DNA of 64,000 nt, taken from NCBI RefSeq assembly GCF_003054445.1, contig NC_042506.1, positions 2,363,501 through 2,427,500 on the forward strand, given 5' to 3'. Below the pieces are notes generated by a model, which saw nothing but the letters and a program-made list of their open reading frames with translations, was not told where the DNA came from and did not search any database. Positions 1 through 10,541 of the stretch are shown in pieces. This stretch comes from Pichia kudriavzevii (lineage: Eukaryota > Ascomycota > Pichiomycetes > Pichiales > Pichiaceae). Within the stretch, counting starts at the first letter, position 1, and every line of letters begins with the position of its first letter. The translations under genes and the position numbers were made by a program.

Positions 1-3000
1 GAATTGACTAAATCACTGCAAACTCAAAAGTTGGATTCCGGAGAAATCATCATTTTGGATGAATGCAAGGGGTTTTCCATCTGTGTTGAAGGTGAAATCC
101 AGGTCTATTCGAAAATCGCAGACCTTTCCTCTAGAATTAACGACCAAATCAACCCATTGTTTGTCAGAGATGATAACTACAACGTTGTTATTGTAGACGG
201 CGTCAAATATCAATTACTCAACATCATCAAAAGCGGCAACCCTTTATCCTCATTTATTACAATATTGGAGTTGTTAACCAGTACTCAAAACACATTGACC
301 AGCATGAACCCAACCCCAAATCTCAACCAAACGAGACATCTACCTCACTTGCCTAGGGATAACTTCACTTTGGATCGTTCTGTATCAGATGATGTGCTGT
401 CAAGCTCGACTCCTCCTAAGAATTCCCCTGAACTTATTGCGATTCCTAAAAGCTCCTGTACTATTTCGATGATTCCAAAGGAGTCATTCACTAGAATTGC
501 AACCAAATATCCAAAGGATACTTCACATATAGTGCAGATGATCCTGACAAAGCTCTATAGAGTTACTTTTCAAACGGCACACAATTTTCTTGATTTGACA
601 CCAAATATTTTTCAGACTGAAATCAACGTAAACCAAAATTTTGATAAAATAGACCAAAAATTACCAAACTATCTTCGAGATTTGGCTATTAACTATATTG
701 AAGAACAGGAACATTCAAATGTGGATTCTTCAGCGCATTCTATCAGAAGTAAAAAAAGAAGTTATGGCTATAGAGTCAAAAGCAAACATATGAGGCATCC
801 CTCTATGACAACTAGGCATTCCAAAAATTTTGACAAATCTAGCCATTCACCATCTTCGCCTATTTACTCCAGGTTGGATAGGACAAATTGTAACAATGAA
901 AGTAGTTTATCTGTGCGTATGACAAACTCGACATCCACTCCCTTGGATAGTTTTGACACACTTCTACGGGATGATCATGGGCGTACCATCTCTGCTGATT
1001 ATCAGCCAACCTTTGAGCATTCAAATGGATCAGCGACATCCAGTGTCGGTACTAATAACTCTAGTAAATTGAATAAAGCTCATAAGTCCCGGTCTAGGCA
1101 CTTCACTTTGGATCACAGAAATACAGCAAATCCAGGTGACTTGCTTTCCAACGTTCCGCTCCCAAGAAATTCTGATGTAAATTTGAGGATGAAGTCAAAT
1201 ATATCACAATTAGAATTGGATGAATTGAAAGATAGAACTTTTAGTGCAGATGATGAAGAAACGGGGCAATCGACATTACGTACTGCTTTGGCAGAGCGTA
1301 TCTCTTCGATTATCGGTTTAAACAAACACAACTTTCCGATCGAACCGTCTCAGAAGGAAAATTCAAACTCAAGGTTAAACATGCTGAGCTTTTCCCCATT
1401 GATTAGCGCCTCTGATATATCAAGCAGTATCAGACATGTCAAAGAGTCGGATCGTGAGGCATCCAGGCATTCAAAAATCAGAACTTTCTCAACGACGAGC
1501 ATGGACGCATTTGATACAGAAGAAGCAGATAATTCATCCGCTAGCTCAGACCCTTACAAATCCTTGGCCACATATGAGAGCATAAAACGTGAATTCTCTG
1601 AAGAAATCAGACTATTCAAAGTGAGCAAAGGTACGAAGCTGATAAAATCAAACGAACAAACCTTGGGCATTTATTTTGTTATTAATGGCTCGTTCGATGT
1701 CACATATTGGAGAAATGAGATTGATTTGATAACTAACTATATTGATGATCCCAAAGCTAAGAACTTAGGCGAGGATAGTTTAATTGAGGAGTATCTGTAT
1801 ACCGTTAATGAAGGTGATATTGCTGGATATTTGGGTACATTGATTGGGTCAAAATCCTTTGTTGATGTGACCGCTAAGAGAGATTCGTATGTTGCTTTTT
1901 TATCCAGGGAATTCTTTGATTTACTAACTGAAAAGTATCCACAGTTACAATTGAGTATTGCACGTTTGTTACTAAATGTACTAGACAGGAAGTTATACCT
2001 TATTGATTATGCGATGGAATGGATTCATACATATGCAGGCGACATTTTATACCGACAAAGTGACCCAGCCAATGGTATTTATTTGGTCCTAAATGGTAGA
2101 TTTAGATCACTAACAAGAACTAGTGAAAATGGTCAATATGTGATTCTAGGAGAGCATGGGCAAGGTGAATCCATGGGTGAGATTGAAGTTTTAACAAAGA
2201 GCAAAAGACTCAACACTGTAGTTTCAATCAGAGACAGTGAACTTGCGAGAATTCCACGTACTTTATTTGAAATCATTGCATTGACCAATCCTTCGATTAT
2301 GGTTAGTATCTCTAGGATTGTTGCTAATCGAGTGAAAAATAATGGTTTATTGTTGGAAAATAATGCAAATATGGTAGCAACAGCATCCACACATATTAAA
2401 GATGAACCTATGGTTCAGAGTTTCAACAACTATAAAACTTTGACATTACTACCAGTTTCCCAAGATAGTATTCCGCTATCAGAATTTGCTGAAAAGTTAG
2501 GTCATGCGCTAGAGAAAATAGGCAAAGATGTTATAATATTAAATCAAACGGCGGCATTGAGCAATCTTGGTAAACATGCCTTTGACAAATTGGCCAAGCT
2601 GAAACAAGGTGGTTTTTTCTCGGAATTAGAAGAAAAGTATGATTTTGTTATTTATGTATGTGATTCCGGTGTCAACTCTAACTGGACTAGCACATGCATC
2701 CAACAGGGGGATTGTATTTTATTGCTTGCGGATTCCATGCAATCTCCAGATGTTGGAGAATATGAAAGGTTGTTGGTAAAGTCTAAAACTACAGCTAGAA
2801 CCGAACTAGTTTTATTGCATCCAGAGAGGTATATCGAACCTGGGTCTACAAATAAATGGTTAAAGAATAGAATATGGGTTCACGCACATCACCATATTCA
2901 ATTACAGTGCCATATTGACCACTCAACCGGGCCCGATGCAAAAACTTTGATTAATCAGATTGATTCATTGACCACTTTGAGATCTACAATAAGTAGAAAA

Positions 3001-4077
3001 CTTACTAATAACATCAAGTCGAAGGTTGAAAATGCTGTTGCAAATAACGAGTTCTGGCAATTTTTGAAACAAACAAAAGAGGAGTTCAGGTCTAAACGAT
3101 ACTATCAACCACTGCAAGAGCATAAAGACGATTTTTTGAGGCTTGCGAGAATATTGACAGGACAAGCTATTGGTTTGGTTCTAGGTGGTGGTGGAGCTAG
3201 GGGTATTAGTCATGTAGGTGTTATCAAAGCTTTAGAAGATCATGGTATTCCAGTCGATGTTATTGGAGGTACTTCTATTGGTGCCTTTGTTGGAGGTCTC
3301 TACGCCAAAGACTATGATTTTGTTCCTGTGTATGGCCGTGTTAAAACGTTTGCAGGAAGAATGTCATCACTATGGCGCTCGCTGTTTGACTTAACAATTC
3401 CGCTTACCTCATACTTAACTGGGCATGATTTCAATAGAGGTATTTGGAAAGCATTTGGAGATGCAAGAATCGAAGACTTTTGGATCAAGTACTATGCAAA
3501 TTCTACTAACTTAACGGATTCTGTGATGGAAGTGCATACTAATGGCTATGCCTGGAAATATATAAGGGCATCCATGACTTTGGCATCCTTATTACCACCG
3601 ATTACTGATGACGGCAATATGCTCCTGGATGGTGGTTATATAGATAATCTAACGGTGACGGAAATGCAAAGACGAGGAGTAAAGCATATCATTGCTGTCG
3701 ACGTCGGTTCTGTTGATGATCGTAGCCGGATGGAATATGGTAATTCTTTGAATGGTTGGTGGGTTTTGATCAATCGCCTGAATCCATTCAGCAGTCATGC
3801 AAATGTTCCGACAATGGCGGATATTCAAATGAGACTCGCTTACGTTGCCAGCGTCAATGCATTAGAGCGTGCAAAAAATAGCAAAGGCTGCTCTTATCTA
3901 AGACCGCCAATTGAAAACTATGCGACATTGGCGTTTGGTAAGTTCCCCGAAATTTACAATGTCGGATTAGACTACGGGAACAGCATGGCCGGATCCGTAA
4001 TGAAGGAGTTAAATATCAATTCCAAAAGAAAAGAGTTCATACCAAACCGTAAAAATAGAAGAAGATACTCCATGTAG
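1..4077 (+). CDS. NTE1: NTE1, lysophospholipase/patatin-type phospholipase B (5' end outside window)
   Basis: Neuropathy-target-esterase family enzyme of the ER membrane that deacylates phosphatidylcholine to glycerophosphocholine. The frame is open from base 1, so the N-terminal part, with its membrane anchor, lies upstream; about 1,358 codons are present, while yeast Nte1 is near 1,680 residues. Two cyclic-nucleotide-binding-like domains lie at roughly 1600-1960 and 1990-2330. The patatin domain follows with the glycine-rich loop GLVLGGGGARG at about 3172-3204, the nucleophile Ser in GGTSIGA (codon 3274-3276) and the second dyad residue Asp in LLDGG (codon 3628-3630). The N-terminal half of the visible part is Ser/Thr-rich and probably disordered. 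It ends at TAG and faces LSM3 tail to tail. Identity is secure from domain order and catalytic motifs. Confidence 0.96.
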   Translation, partial: ELTKSLQTQKLDSGEIIILDECKGFSICVEGEIQVYSKIADLSSRINDQINPLFVRDDNYNVVIVDGVKYQLLNIIKSGNPLSSFITILELLTSTQNTLTSMNPTPNLNQTRHLPHLPRDNFTLDRSVSDDVLSSSTPPKNSPELIAIPKSSCTISMIPKESFTRIATKYPKDTSHIVQMILTKLYRVTFQTAHNFLDLTPNIFQTEINVNQNFDKIDQKLPNYLRDLAINYIEEQEHSNVDSSAHSIRSKKRSYGYRVKSKHMRHPSMTTRHSKNFDKSSHSPSSPIYSRLDRTNCNNESSLSVRMTNSTSTPLDSFDTLLRDDHGRTISADYQPTFEHSNGSATSSVGTNNSSKLNKAHKSRSRHFTLDHRNTANPGDLLSNVPLPRNSDVNLRMKSNISQLELDELKDRTFSADDEETGQSTLRTALAERISSIIGLNKHNFPIEPSQKENSNSRLNMLSFSPLISASDISSSIRHVKESDREASRHSKIRTFSTTSMDAFDTEEADNSSASSDPYKSLATYESIKREFSEEIRLFKVSKGTKLIKSNEQTLGIYFVINGSFDVTYWRNEIDLITNYIDDPKAKNLGEDSLIEEYLYTVNEGDIAGYLGTLIGSKSFVDVTAKRDSYVAFLSREFFDLLTEKYPQLQLSIARLLLNVLDRKLYLIDYAMEWIHTYAGDILYRQSDPANGIYLVLNGRFRSLTRTSENGQYVILGEHGQGESMGEIEVLTKSKRLNTVVSIRDSELARIPRTLFEIIALTNPSIMVSISRIVANRVKNNGLLLENNANMVATASTHIKDEPMVQSFNNYKTLTLLPVSQDSIPLSEFAEKLGHALEKIGKDVIILNQTAALSNLGKHAFDKLAKLKQGGFFSELEEKYDFVIYVCDSGVNSNWTSTCIQQGDCILLLADSMQSPDVGEYERLLVKSKTTARTELVLLHPERYIEPGSTNKWLKNRIWVHAHHHIQLQCHIDHSTGPDAKTLINQIDSLTTLRSTISRKLTNNIKSKVENAVANNEFWQFLKQTKEEFRSKRYYQPLQEHKDDFLRLARILTGQAIGLVLGGGGARGISHVGVIKALEDHGIPVDVIGGTSIGAFVGGLYAKDYDFVPVYGRVKTFAGRMSSLWRSLFDLTIPLTSYLTGHDFNRGIWKAFGDARIEDFWIKYYANSTNLTDSVMEVHTNGYAWKYIRASMTLASLLPPITDDGNMLLDGGYIDNLTVTEMQRRGVKHIIAVDVGSVDDRSRMEYGNSLNGWWVLINRLNPFSSHANVPTMADIQMRLAYVASVNALERAKNSKGCSYLRPPIENYATLAFGKFPEIYNVGLDYGNSMAGSVMKELNINSKRKEFIPNRKNRRRYSM

Positions 4078-4213
4078 TTGTTTTTTTGTGTATAATATAC
4101 CAACAAAATTACTTTATAGAAATTGCAGTGACAACTTTGGATTTATCGTAATGTGTGTAATTGTTTTCTTATATTGGAGTAGTATACAAAGCTATAAATC
4201 AGTGGTGTAAAAA

Positions 4214-4486
4214 TCAGACTTGAGTTGCATCGGTAACAACAATCACAGAATCGCCTCTCACAAAAACTAATGTATGTTTTTCTTCAGTAAACGATATTTC
4301 ACCAGTGTCTTCGTCCATTGCGTAGATTTTTTCAGTTGCATCACCTAACACCATGTTGCAATGAGAATCGTAGGCGTGTAACTTACCAACCATTTCACGA
4401 TATCCACGTAGCTTGACGAAAACTTGTTCATCAAGATTCTGTTTGATTAAATCAAGCGGCTCCGACACTTTTGTAGACATACTCAA
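4214..4486 (-). CDS. LSM3: LSM3, Sm-like ring protein
   Basis: Subunit of the heptameric Lsm2-8 ring on U6 snRNA (nuclear splicing) and the Lsm1-7 ring (cytoplasmic mRNA decapping and decay). The 90-residue product spans the whole Sm fold: Sm1 motif with LRGYREMVGKLHAYDSHCN and Sm2 motif with VFVRGDSV. DSHCN and RGD are the RNA-binding loop residues typical of this family, and the start region PLDLIKQNLDE matches yeast Lsm3 closely. No intron is needed. It is divergent from YSH1, sharing about 300 bp, and convergent with NTE1. Two ATGs are close together (residues 1 and 3), and either could be used. Confidence 0.95.
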   Translation of the reverse strand: MSMSTKVSEPLDLIKQNLDEQVFVKLRGYREMVGKLHAYDSHCNMVLGDATEKIYAMDEDTGEISFTEEKHTLVFVRGDSVIVVTDATQV

Positions 4487-4788
4487 GTATTGATTTCGAG
4501 AGATGTGAATGTGTAATTATTTGTGGATATATCTTCACCAAGGCTTTCAACAGTGATGCCTCCAAGAAAACACACATAATATAAATAGTGGTTTGGAAAA
4601 AAAAAAAACCATGCTCGGTCCCCTCAAGTTAATTATCATGCGGAATAGAAAAACGTATATCAAGAAAATGAAATTTCAAGTGCATAAGGCTAGAATGTAT
4701 CTGGTTTTCTATCAGACTTTCAATCAGTTAAACATAGAATCATTTCTTGGCTTTTTTGATTGTCTTTAGATAAACATATTGGATAGGG
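4487..4788. promoter_or_regulatory. Divergent LSM3/YSH1 promoter region
   Basis: This 302 bp gap separates two genes transcribed away from each other and must hold both promoters. It contains a 12-base A run near 4599-4610, a nucleosome-excluding type of tract, and a long AT-rich stretch, but no binding site that I can name. No RNA gene or ORF of note is visible. Confidence 0.5.
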
Positions 4789-7146
4789 ATGAATGGTGAA
4801 CAAGAACATCTTAAATTTCATTGTCTAGGAGGAGGTAATGAGGTTGGCCGTTCGTGTCATATCTTAGAATATAAAGGGAAAGTGGTTATGTTGGATGCTG
4901 GTGTTCACCCAGCTTATACTGGTATTGATTCCCTACCGTTCTATGATGACTTTGATTTATCCAGGGTGGACGTCTTGCTGATAAGTCACTTTCACTTGGA
5001 TCATGCTGCATCATTACCATATGTGATGCAGCACACTAATTTTAAAGGGAGAGTGTTTATGACATATCCAACAAAGGCGATTTATAAATGGCTATTGAAT
5101 GATTTTGTTCGTGTTACACAGATTCAGGAAGACGAGGGTACTATTGGAGAAAATGCCAATAGCTTTTTATATACTAATGAAGACTTAATGGATTCCTTTG
5201 ACAAAATTGAAACTGTCGACTACCATTCCACCATAGAAATTGACGGTATTAAATTTACTGCCTACCATGCAGGTCACGTTTTAGGTGCAGCTATGTTTTT
5301 CATTGAGATGGGTGGATTAAAGATTCTCTTTACTGGCGACTATTCACGTGAAGAAGATAGACACTTGAGCTCTGCAGAAGTCCCAGGTAAGAGACCAGAT
5401 CTATTGATCACGGAATCTACGTTTGGAACTGCAACCCATATCCCGAGACTCGAACGTGAACACAAACTAACAAAGATGATACACTCAACTATACAACAAG
5501 GTGGTAGGTGTTTGTTACCGGTGTTTGCTTTGGGTAGAGCCCAAGAAATTTTACTAATTCTGGAAGAATATTGGAAGGATCATAAAGACTTACATAAAGT
5601 TCCAATCTACTATGCATCCGATTTGGCTAGAAAGTGCATGGCTGTTTACCAGAGATATATCTACATGATGAACGAGAGTATTCGTGTTAAGATGGCCGAA
5701 ACCAACCAAAATCCTTTCTTTTTCAAATATATAAAAAATATCACCCATATAGATCGAATGAATGATCGTCAACCATGTGTCATGATTGCATCTCCAGGTA
5801 TGCTACAGAATGGTTTGTCTAGAAGAGTGTTAGAGAAATGGAGTCCAGATCCAAGAAATTCTCTAATTCTAACAGGTTACTCTGTCGACGGTACAATGGC
5901 AAAAAACATTTTACGGGAGCCTAATGAGATTCCATCTGTTGATAATCCAGAGGTAACTATTCCCAGGAGAATTAACGTGGAGGAAATTTCATTTGCTGCT
6001 CATGTAGATTTTGAGCAAAATGCAGAGTTCATAGATCTTGTTAATCCCAAGACCATTGTCCTAGTTCATGGTGAGTCCAATCCAATGGGGAGGTTGAAGT
6101 CAGCATTACTATCTAAATACCAGAAACTGAAATCGACGGAAGAAGAAATTAAGATATACAATCCCAAAAATAGTACAGTTCTTCTACTCGAGTTCAAAGC
6201 ACAAAAAGTTGCCAAAGTCGTCGGTAGTCTAGCAAACAAACTACCAGAGAATGGTGATAAATTGAGTGGTGTCCTTGTCCAAAAGAATTTTGATCTTAAC
6301 TTGATAGCAGTCGATGACATTAAAGAATTTACGACTCTTACAACTACCACTATAGAACAAAAACAAAAATTACGCTGTAACGCAAACAGAAGTTTGGTTG
6401 AATGGCAATTTTCTCAGATGTTTGGATCCATCGACGTAATCAATGACTCTGATGATCTCTTTGAATTTGAGGTGATGAACTCCGTCAAAATTAAGCATAA
6501 TGATTACCTATATATCACCGAAGTACAGTGGATATCGGGTGCTATGGAAGACACAATTGCTGATTCCTCCATTGCTATTTTGCTAAGCTGTGATTCATTG
6601 CCCGCATCAGTTAAGTTAACTTCCAAATCTTGTTCACACAACGGCCATTGTCACCACTCTCATTCTCACGAGGAATCTAAAACCGCGGATTTTGAAAAAC
6701 CAGTGGTGAAACATGAACACGGTGATGTTGGTACTCTGATCAAGGGCGAGCCAATGACAGATGGCAGTATCATTAAAGCAGAGCCAGGCATCAAGCAGGA
6801 GGGTAACGATACCACTGGTGATGAAATTAAGGTCAAGATAGAGCCAAAAGGTGATGAAGACGCTGAGTATTGGCTGAACACACAAGTGAAATCAGAGGAA
6901 TCAGAAAACGTAAATAATGAAGACGTCTCTTTAAAACTTGACAGAATCGCTACAATATTGGCCACCCAATTTGGGGACGCATTTGTCCACAATAGGGAAG
7001 AGAACATGGGCATAATTAAAATTGGAAAAAATGAGGCAATCATCACGTACGACGATTTTAAAGTTGAATGTAAATCGGGAGCTCTGAGAGGAAGAATAGA
7101 AGGTATCCTCAGTCGTGCACGCGATCTTGTTTCGCCTTTAAATTGA
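4789..7146 (+). CDS. YSH1: YSH1, CPSF-73-type pre-mRNA 3'-end endonuclease
   Basis: Metallo-beta-lactamase/beta-CASP nuclease of the cleavage and polyadenylation factor; it cuts pre-mRNA before poly(A) addition. The 785-residue protein shows motif 2 HFHLDH (residues about 67-72), the later GHVLGAAMF and [10 protein letters not shown] zinc-site motifs, the beta-CASP core ([15 protein letters not shown] region) and SFAAHVDF, so all metal ligands look intact. Between residues about 610 and 705 sits a linker with a His/Cys cluster (C615 on: [12 protein letters not shown]) and then five psi-K-x-E matches (K652, K663, K669, K683, K701), described under findings. The C-terminal domain that contacts partner CPF subunits follows. 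The start is the first ATG in frame. CTG at 4978-4980 encodes the invariant Leu before ISHFHLDH. Confidence 0.97.
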   Translation: MNGEQEHLKFHCLGGGNEVGRSCHILEYKGKVVMLDAGVHPAYTGIDSLPFYDDFDLSRVDVLLISHFHLDHAASLPYVMQHTNFKGRVFMTYPTKAIYKWLLNDFVRVTQIQEDEGTIGENANSFLYTNEDLMDSFDKIETVDYHSTIEIDGIKFTAYHAGHVLGAAMFFIEMGGLKILFTGDYSREEDRHLSSAEVPGKRPDLLITESTFGTATHIPRLEREHKLTKMIHSTIQQGGRCLLPVFALGRAQEILLILEEYWKDHKDLHKVPIYYASDLARKCMAVYQRYIYMMNESIRVKMAETNQNPFFFKYIKNITHIDRMNDRQPCVMIASPGMLQNGLSRRVLEKWSPDPRNSLILTGYSVDGTMAKNILREPNEIPSVDNPEVTIPRRINVEEISFAAHVDFEQNAEFIDLVNPKTIVLVHGESNPMGRLKSALLSKYQKLKSTEEEIKIYNPKNSTVLLLEFKAQKVAKVVGSLANKLPENGDKLSGVLVQKNFDLNLIAVDDIKEFTTLTTTTIEQKQKLRCNANRSLVEWQFSQMFGSIDVINDSDDLFEFEVMNSVKIKHNDYLYITEVQWISGAMEDTIADSSIAILLSCDSLPASVKLTSKSCSHNGHCHHSHSHEESKTADFEKPVVKHEHGDVGTLIKGEPMTDGSIIKAEPGIKQEGNDTTGDEIKVKIEPKGDEDAEYWLNTQVKSEESENVNNEDVSLKLDRIATILATQFGDAFVHNREENMGIIKIGKNEAIITYDDFKVECKSGALRGRIEGILSRARDLVSPLN

Positions 7147-7302
7147 GTTTGCTATGTATAATAAGTTGTATATATATTTGTTAGAATAAAAATCCTTATA
7201 TACATAGAAGGTTCATTCAAAAAAATCTTATTATTAATAATTAATCTATACTTATATCATATTAGCCTATATTTATTAAATATCCACGAGTAGAAAAAAA
7301 CG

Positions 7303-9846
7303 TTAGGCATTAGGAAAAGACTCAAACTGAAAGGTATTTTTATCAACCCAGTCACATCCAGTATCACTTGTGGGACTGATCGGTTCAAGGAAATCAAAGT
7401 TTTGATTTTCGGGCTGGAAACCGAGTACACTTAAAGGTACAGCTTCAGAGTCGCCACTCTGATTCATCCCGTTAACAAGCTCGGCAAACTCATTCATGAA
7501 GTTAGATTGTTTATTGGAATCTGAAGCATTGTATGAATTCCAATCGACAGACGCTACGCTCTGATTCCTAGTGTCAATGTTTGATTCTTCTTTGTACTGT
7601 AGTTTCTGAGGATTTGGCAGAGATTGGCTATAATGCATAAAATCTGAGGTCAATGATGGGGTTGCGTTAGGCTGTGGAGATATCAAAGACTTGTTTGAGC
7701 TTGTTCTGGCTTCTCTCTTTTTTGCTGACTTATGTTCAAACAATTCTGGGGTAGTATTTGAGACTTCGGTTGGTGATGGTGGAACTGACTGTAGCACTGT
7801 CGCAATGTTAAAGCCTAAGCCTAGGATCCCCGCTTGAACTTTCTTATATAATTTAGGACTCACCCTTGCCAGCGTCTCCGCAATATGGGTAATCAATTTA
7901 GCAGATAATGACCAATGTCGAGAGATTTGCAAAATAGAACCAATTTCCAGCTTAATATATTCGGTGTAAACTTCAAGTTCGGATGCAGAAACATTCAAAT
8001 CATTATCTTCATCGCTATCATCAGGATTAATATGAGATTCAACCCATGCATAGGCACTAAGGTGAACCAAAGAGGAAAAGGCAAGAGCACATGCTAGGAA
8101 TGGTGTCCTCTTGCATGTTGTTCCCGGGTCGGTGTCTAAAAGTGTCTTCATAAGGAAATTAGCACAATCAATAGTTTTTCTGGTTTCAATAATTTTCCTT
8201 GCTTCAGAGTTAGTTTGTGATTCAGCATTCTCTAAAGGTTCACATCTCTCCTCGACGGGGTCACCTTTATCACAACATCTTGGCATTTTGGGAACATTAG
8301 GTCTCCAAAGAAACGAAAAAGGTCTATGGGTGAAAATACCAGCGTAATTCAAGAGCACAATAGCCTCAAACAACCCCTCATTCACAAAGCCATGTTTGTC
8401 TATAAGGTACGGCATCCCAAACGTATCAGGGTTTGAAATCTTCATTTCCCAGTTTCCCAATGCTGCACGCATATGGTTTAAGTGTGGCACACTATCTGTG
8501 CTTGTTTGAATGGCTATATTCAAACTTATAGCATCATTCACCAATTTACAAGATTCGGCACGTGACTTGAAGTCAAATTTATGAGATGCAACGGTATCGG
8601 GGTATAGAACTAAACATCTCTGTGTTGCTAATTTTGACTTTGTATTTCCCGAAGCAGTACCAGCTATAGAATCAAAAAAATACAATTCCCAAAAGGTTCT
8701 TCTGACAGTATCAATTAGTATGTTTCTTGGTATATTTGATGTCCGTCGGCTATTGAAAAGTTCGTCTTTTGGTGTATCAGTAGGACTATTTTTGCTTGCA
8801 GGTGAAGAATCATCCCTTTCTGTCAAAAACCCGTTGACATCTAAAAACACTTGAGGAACATTCTCTTCATCAATATAATTCATTTTTAGTTCAAGTGCCA
8901 AGGATACTGTAGCCTCCCTTAACATATTAGAAAGATCATGCAATGAGGATATGTGCGATATCATGGCCAATAACAACATCGTCTGTAACGACACAAAATC
9001 TCTTCCAATTTGACGTACATAAGTAACAATTGCAGAAATTAGGTAGTTGATAGTCTCGAGATCTCTAGCGTACTTACTAGTTGTTTGGCCATCTGCCATT
9101 ATTTTCATGGCCAAAAGCAAATCATTCTTGAATGGTATTGAATCTATATATTCATGGAAATGCTCTTTTTCCGGCAAGAATGGATGTGCATTGTAAAAAG
9201 AATTGTAGAATGATGAAATGAAATTATCCACATTCAAATTGTTTAGTAAAGAGGGAGAAATATAACAATCTTCCAAAGAGCTCAACACCTTTGTCTTATC
9301 GAAAACAATATCGAGTGGATCGTTTTCCTTTGAGTCGACGAATAAAGGATGAGAATTTATTTTTGTTAATTTATGAATTGAGGGATTCTTCATGCAATTG
9401 GGCAATTTATTGTAGTTTTCAACACTAAGACAATCCTCTTTACAACCTGGATTATCAGCCATAAAATCTAACCCGTTTTTGACACACGGTAGAATATCCG
9501 ATTTATGGTCTCTAAATGGATAAACAGCTGGTGATTTCGAAGTGGAGGATGATATATTATGGTTTGCTGTTAACAAAGTTGAAGAAGATGAATTTTCAGA
9601 TGAATCTTCCCCATTACTTAGTTCATTCTTGGTCACGCTATTTGTCGGAGAACGTTTAACTGAAACTCCCTTTTTACGTGATCCACCTCTGTGAGATTTG
9701 ACATACGTACATTTTCGATTGAGTTTTGTGCACCGTCCACATTGAGGCTCCTGACCATCGCATTTCTGATGTCGTGTTCTGCATTCTAGACATGCTCTAG
9801 AGACATGTTTTGGTGTCTTGTTAATAGACTTGGCTTTTAATCCCAT
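7303..9846 (-). CDS. Zn2Cys6 fungal transcription factor
   Basis: Binuclear zinc cluster regulator of 847 residues. The DNA-binding domain is at the extreme N-terminus with cysteines at 19, 22, 29, 36, 39 and 46 (C-x2-C-x6-C-x6-C-x2-C-x6-C), followed by a basic linker with HRGGSRKKG. The middle part (about 200-560) fits the alpha-helical fungal-specific middle homology region, and the C-terminus is rich in Ser, Asn, Gln and acidic residues, as in activation domains. It is convergent with YSH1. I cannot tie it to one named yeast factor; the zinc cluster followed by an RGG-type basic arm also occurs in several uncharacterised Candida and Pichia regulators. Target genes are unknown. Confidence 0.9.
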   Translation of the reverse strand: MGLKAKSINKTPKHVSRACLECRTRHQKCDGQEPQCGRCTKLNRKCTYVKSHRGGSRKKGVSVKRSPTNSVTKNELSNGEDSSENSSSSTLLTANHNISSSTSKSPAVYPFRDHKSDILPCVKNGLDFMADNPGCKEDCLSVENYNKLPNCMKNPSIHKLTKINSHPLFVDSKENDPLDIVFDKTKVLSSLEDCYISPSLLNNLNVDNFISSFYNSFYNAHPFLPEKEHFHEYIDSIPFKNDLLLAMKIMADGQTTSKYARDLETINYLISAIVTYVRQIGRDFVSLQTMLLLAMISHISSLHDLSNMLREATVSLALELKMNYIDEENVPQVFLDVNGFLTERDDSSPASKNSPTDTPKDELFNSRRTSNIPRNILIDTVRRTFWELYFFDSIAGTASGNTKSKLATQRCLVLYPDTVASHKFDFKSRAESCKLVNDAISLNIAIQTSTDSVPHLNHMRAALGNWEMKISNPDTFGMPYLIDKHGFVNEGLFEAIVLLNYAGIFTHRPFSFLWRPNVPKMPRCCDKGDPVEERCEPLENAESQTNSEARKIIETRKTIDCANFLMKTLLDTDPGTTCKRTPFLACALAFSSLVHLSAYAWVESHINPDDSDEDNDLNVSASELEVYTEYIKLEIGSILQISRHWSLSAKLITHIAETLARVSPKLYKKVQAGILGLGFNIATVLQSVPPSPTEVSNTTPELFEHKSAKKREARTSSNKSLISPQPNATPSLTSDFMHYSQSLPNPQKLQYKEESNIDTRNQSVASVDWNSYNASDSNKQSNFMNEFAELVNGMNQSGDSEAVPLSVLGFQPENQNFDFLEPISPTSDTGCDWVDKNTFQFESFPNA

Positions 9847-10023
9847 GGTTTTTTTTATTGGTGACTATGTATATGCTTAATGAGATCCAATCAGAGGCCT
9901 CGTATATGTATTACTGTTTTTTTTTTCTTCTGGCTGAAGTCAAATATGAACAGATTTTCTGTTTTACTTTCACCAATTCGACGTTAAAAACAATTTCCTC
10001 TTTGCACTTAGTGCAAGGTATGA

Positions 10024-10272
10024 TTATAGGTACCTGAAAGGGTTTGTATTATTACTAGGTAATACCAGGAAATATGGCTGAACAATCAGGAGCGATTTTT
10101 TTTTTAAGTTAAAGTTAGTGATCACCAGATTATAATAGTGTCCTTTTCTGGTTATAAGTTTGAAAGTTGAGTTAGGCGCAATTTCCTGATTATCTGATAT
10201 ATACTCTAATGGGCGTGCAACTCCAGTAATTTTTGTGAAAGTGGTTTCGTGCTTCACCTCCTGGTGCCCCAA
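10024..10272 (-). CDS. Unresolved small gene, possibly spliced
   Basis: An 82-codon open stretch runs to a TAA at 10024-10026, but its frame has no ATG: the preceding stop is 15 bases upstream of the TTG used as its left limit. The translation (for example TGVARPLEYISD and TFKLITRKGHYYNLVI) looks protein-like, so a short 5' exon and an intron are possible. In a neighbouring frame an ATG at about 10281-10279 opens MSVGAPGGEARNHFHKNYW and reaches a GTATAT that could be a donor; downstream, CACTAAC followed by TTGTTCAG resembles a branch point and acceptor. I cannot choose between these models and recognise no family. It is divergent from ARP6 with an ACGCGT element between them. Confidence 0.3.
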   Translation of the reverse strand: MGHQEVKHETTFTKITGVARPLEYISDNQEIAPNSTFKLITRKGHYYNLVITNFNLKKKSLLIVQPYFLVLPSNNTNPFRYL

Positions 10273-10386
10273 CAGACATTCAGACTAGGAGATACACTAG
10301 TCATACATTTCAAACCCCGATCTCAAATTTATGGCAAATTCCTCAGCTACAAGATTTTTTCTTCTGCTTAGAAACAACGCTGTAAC

Positions 10387-10394
10387 GACGCGTC
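10387..10394. promoter_or_regulatory. MCB-type element (GACGCGTC)
   Basis: Perfect palindrome containing ACGCGT, the core bound by the Mbp1/Swi6 (MBF) factor in yeasts. It lies about 150 bp upstream of ARP6 and about 115 bp upstream of the small minus-strand ORF, so either gene could be the target. A single copy is weak evidence on its own. Confidence 0.35.
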
Positions 10395-10541
10395 GATTAG
10401 CGAAAATTGACTTTTGTTAATGTAGGGAAAAGTCTTTACCAGCACACAGACTTGCTTATAATCGTCTAAGCCCAAGCAGGACCAACAGAACAAGGAAAAT
10501 GAAATATACTAAGTTGTAGATCTTGGTCAGCATTAGACGGA

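Noticed and set aside
6666-7046. 126-codon minus-strand frame within YSH1
   Set aside because: Shadow of YSH1 coding sequence; no domain.
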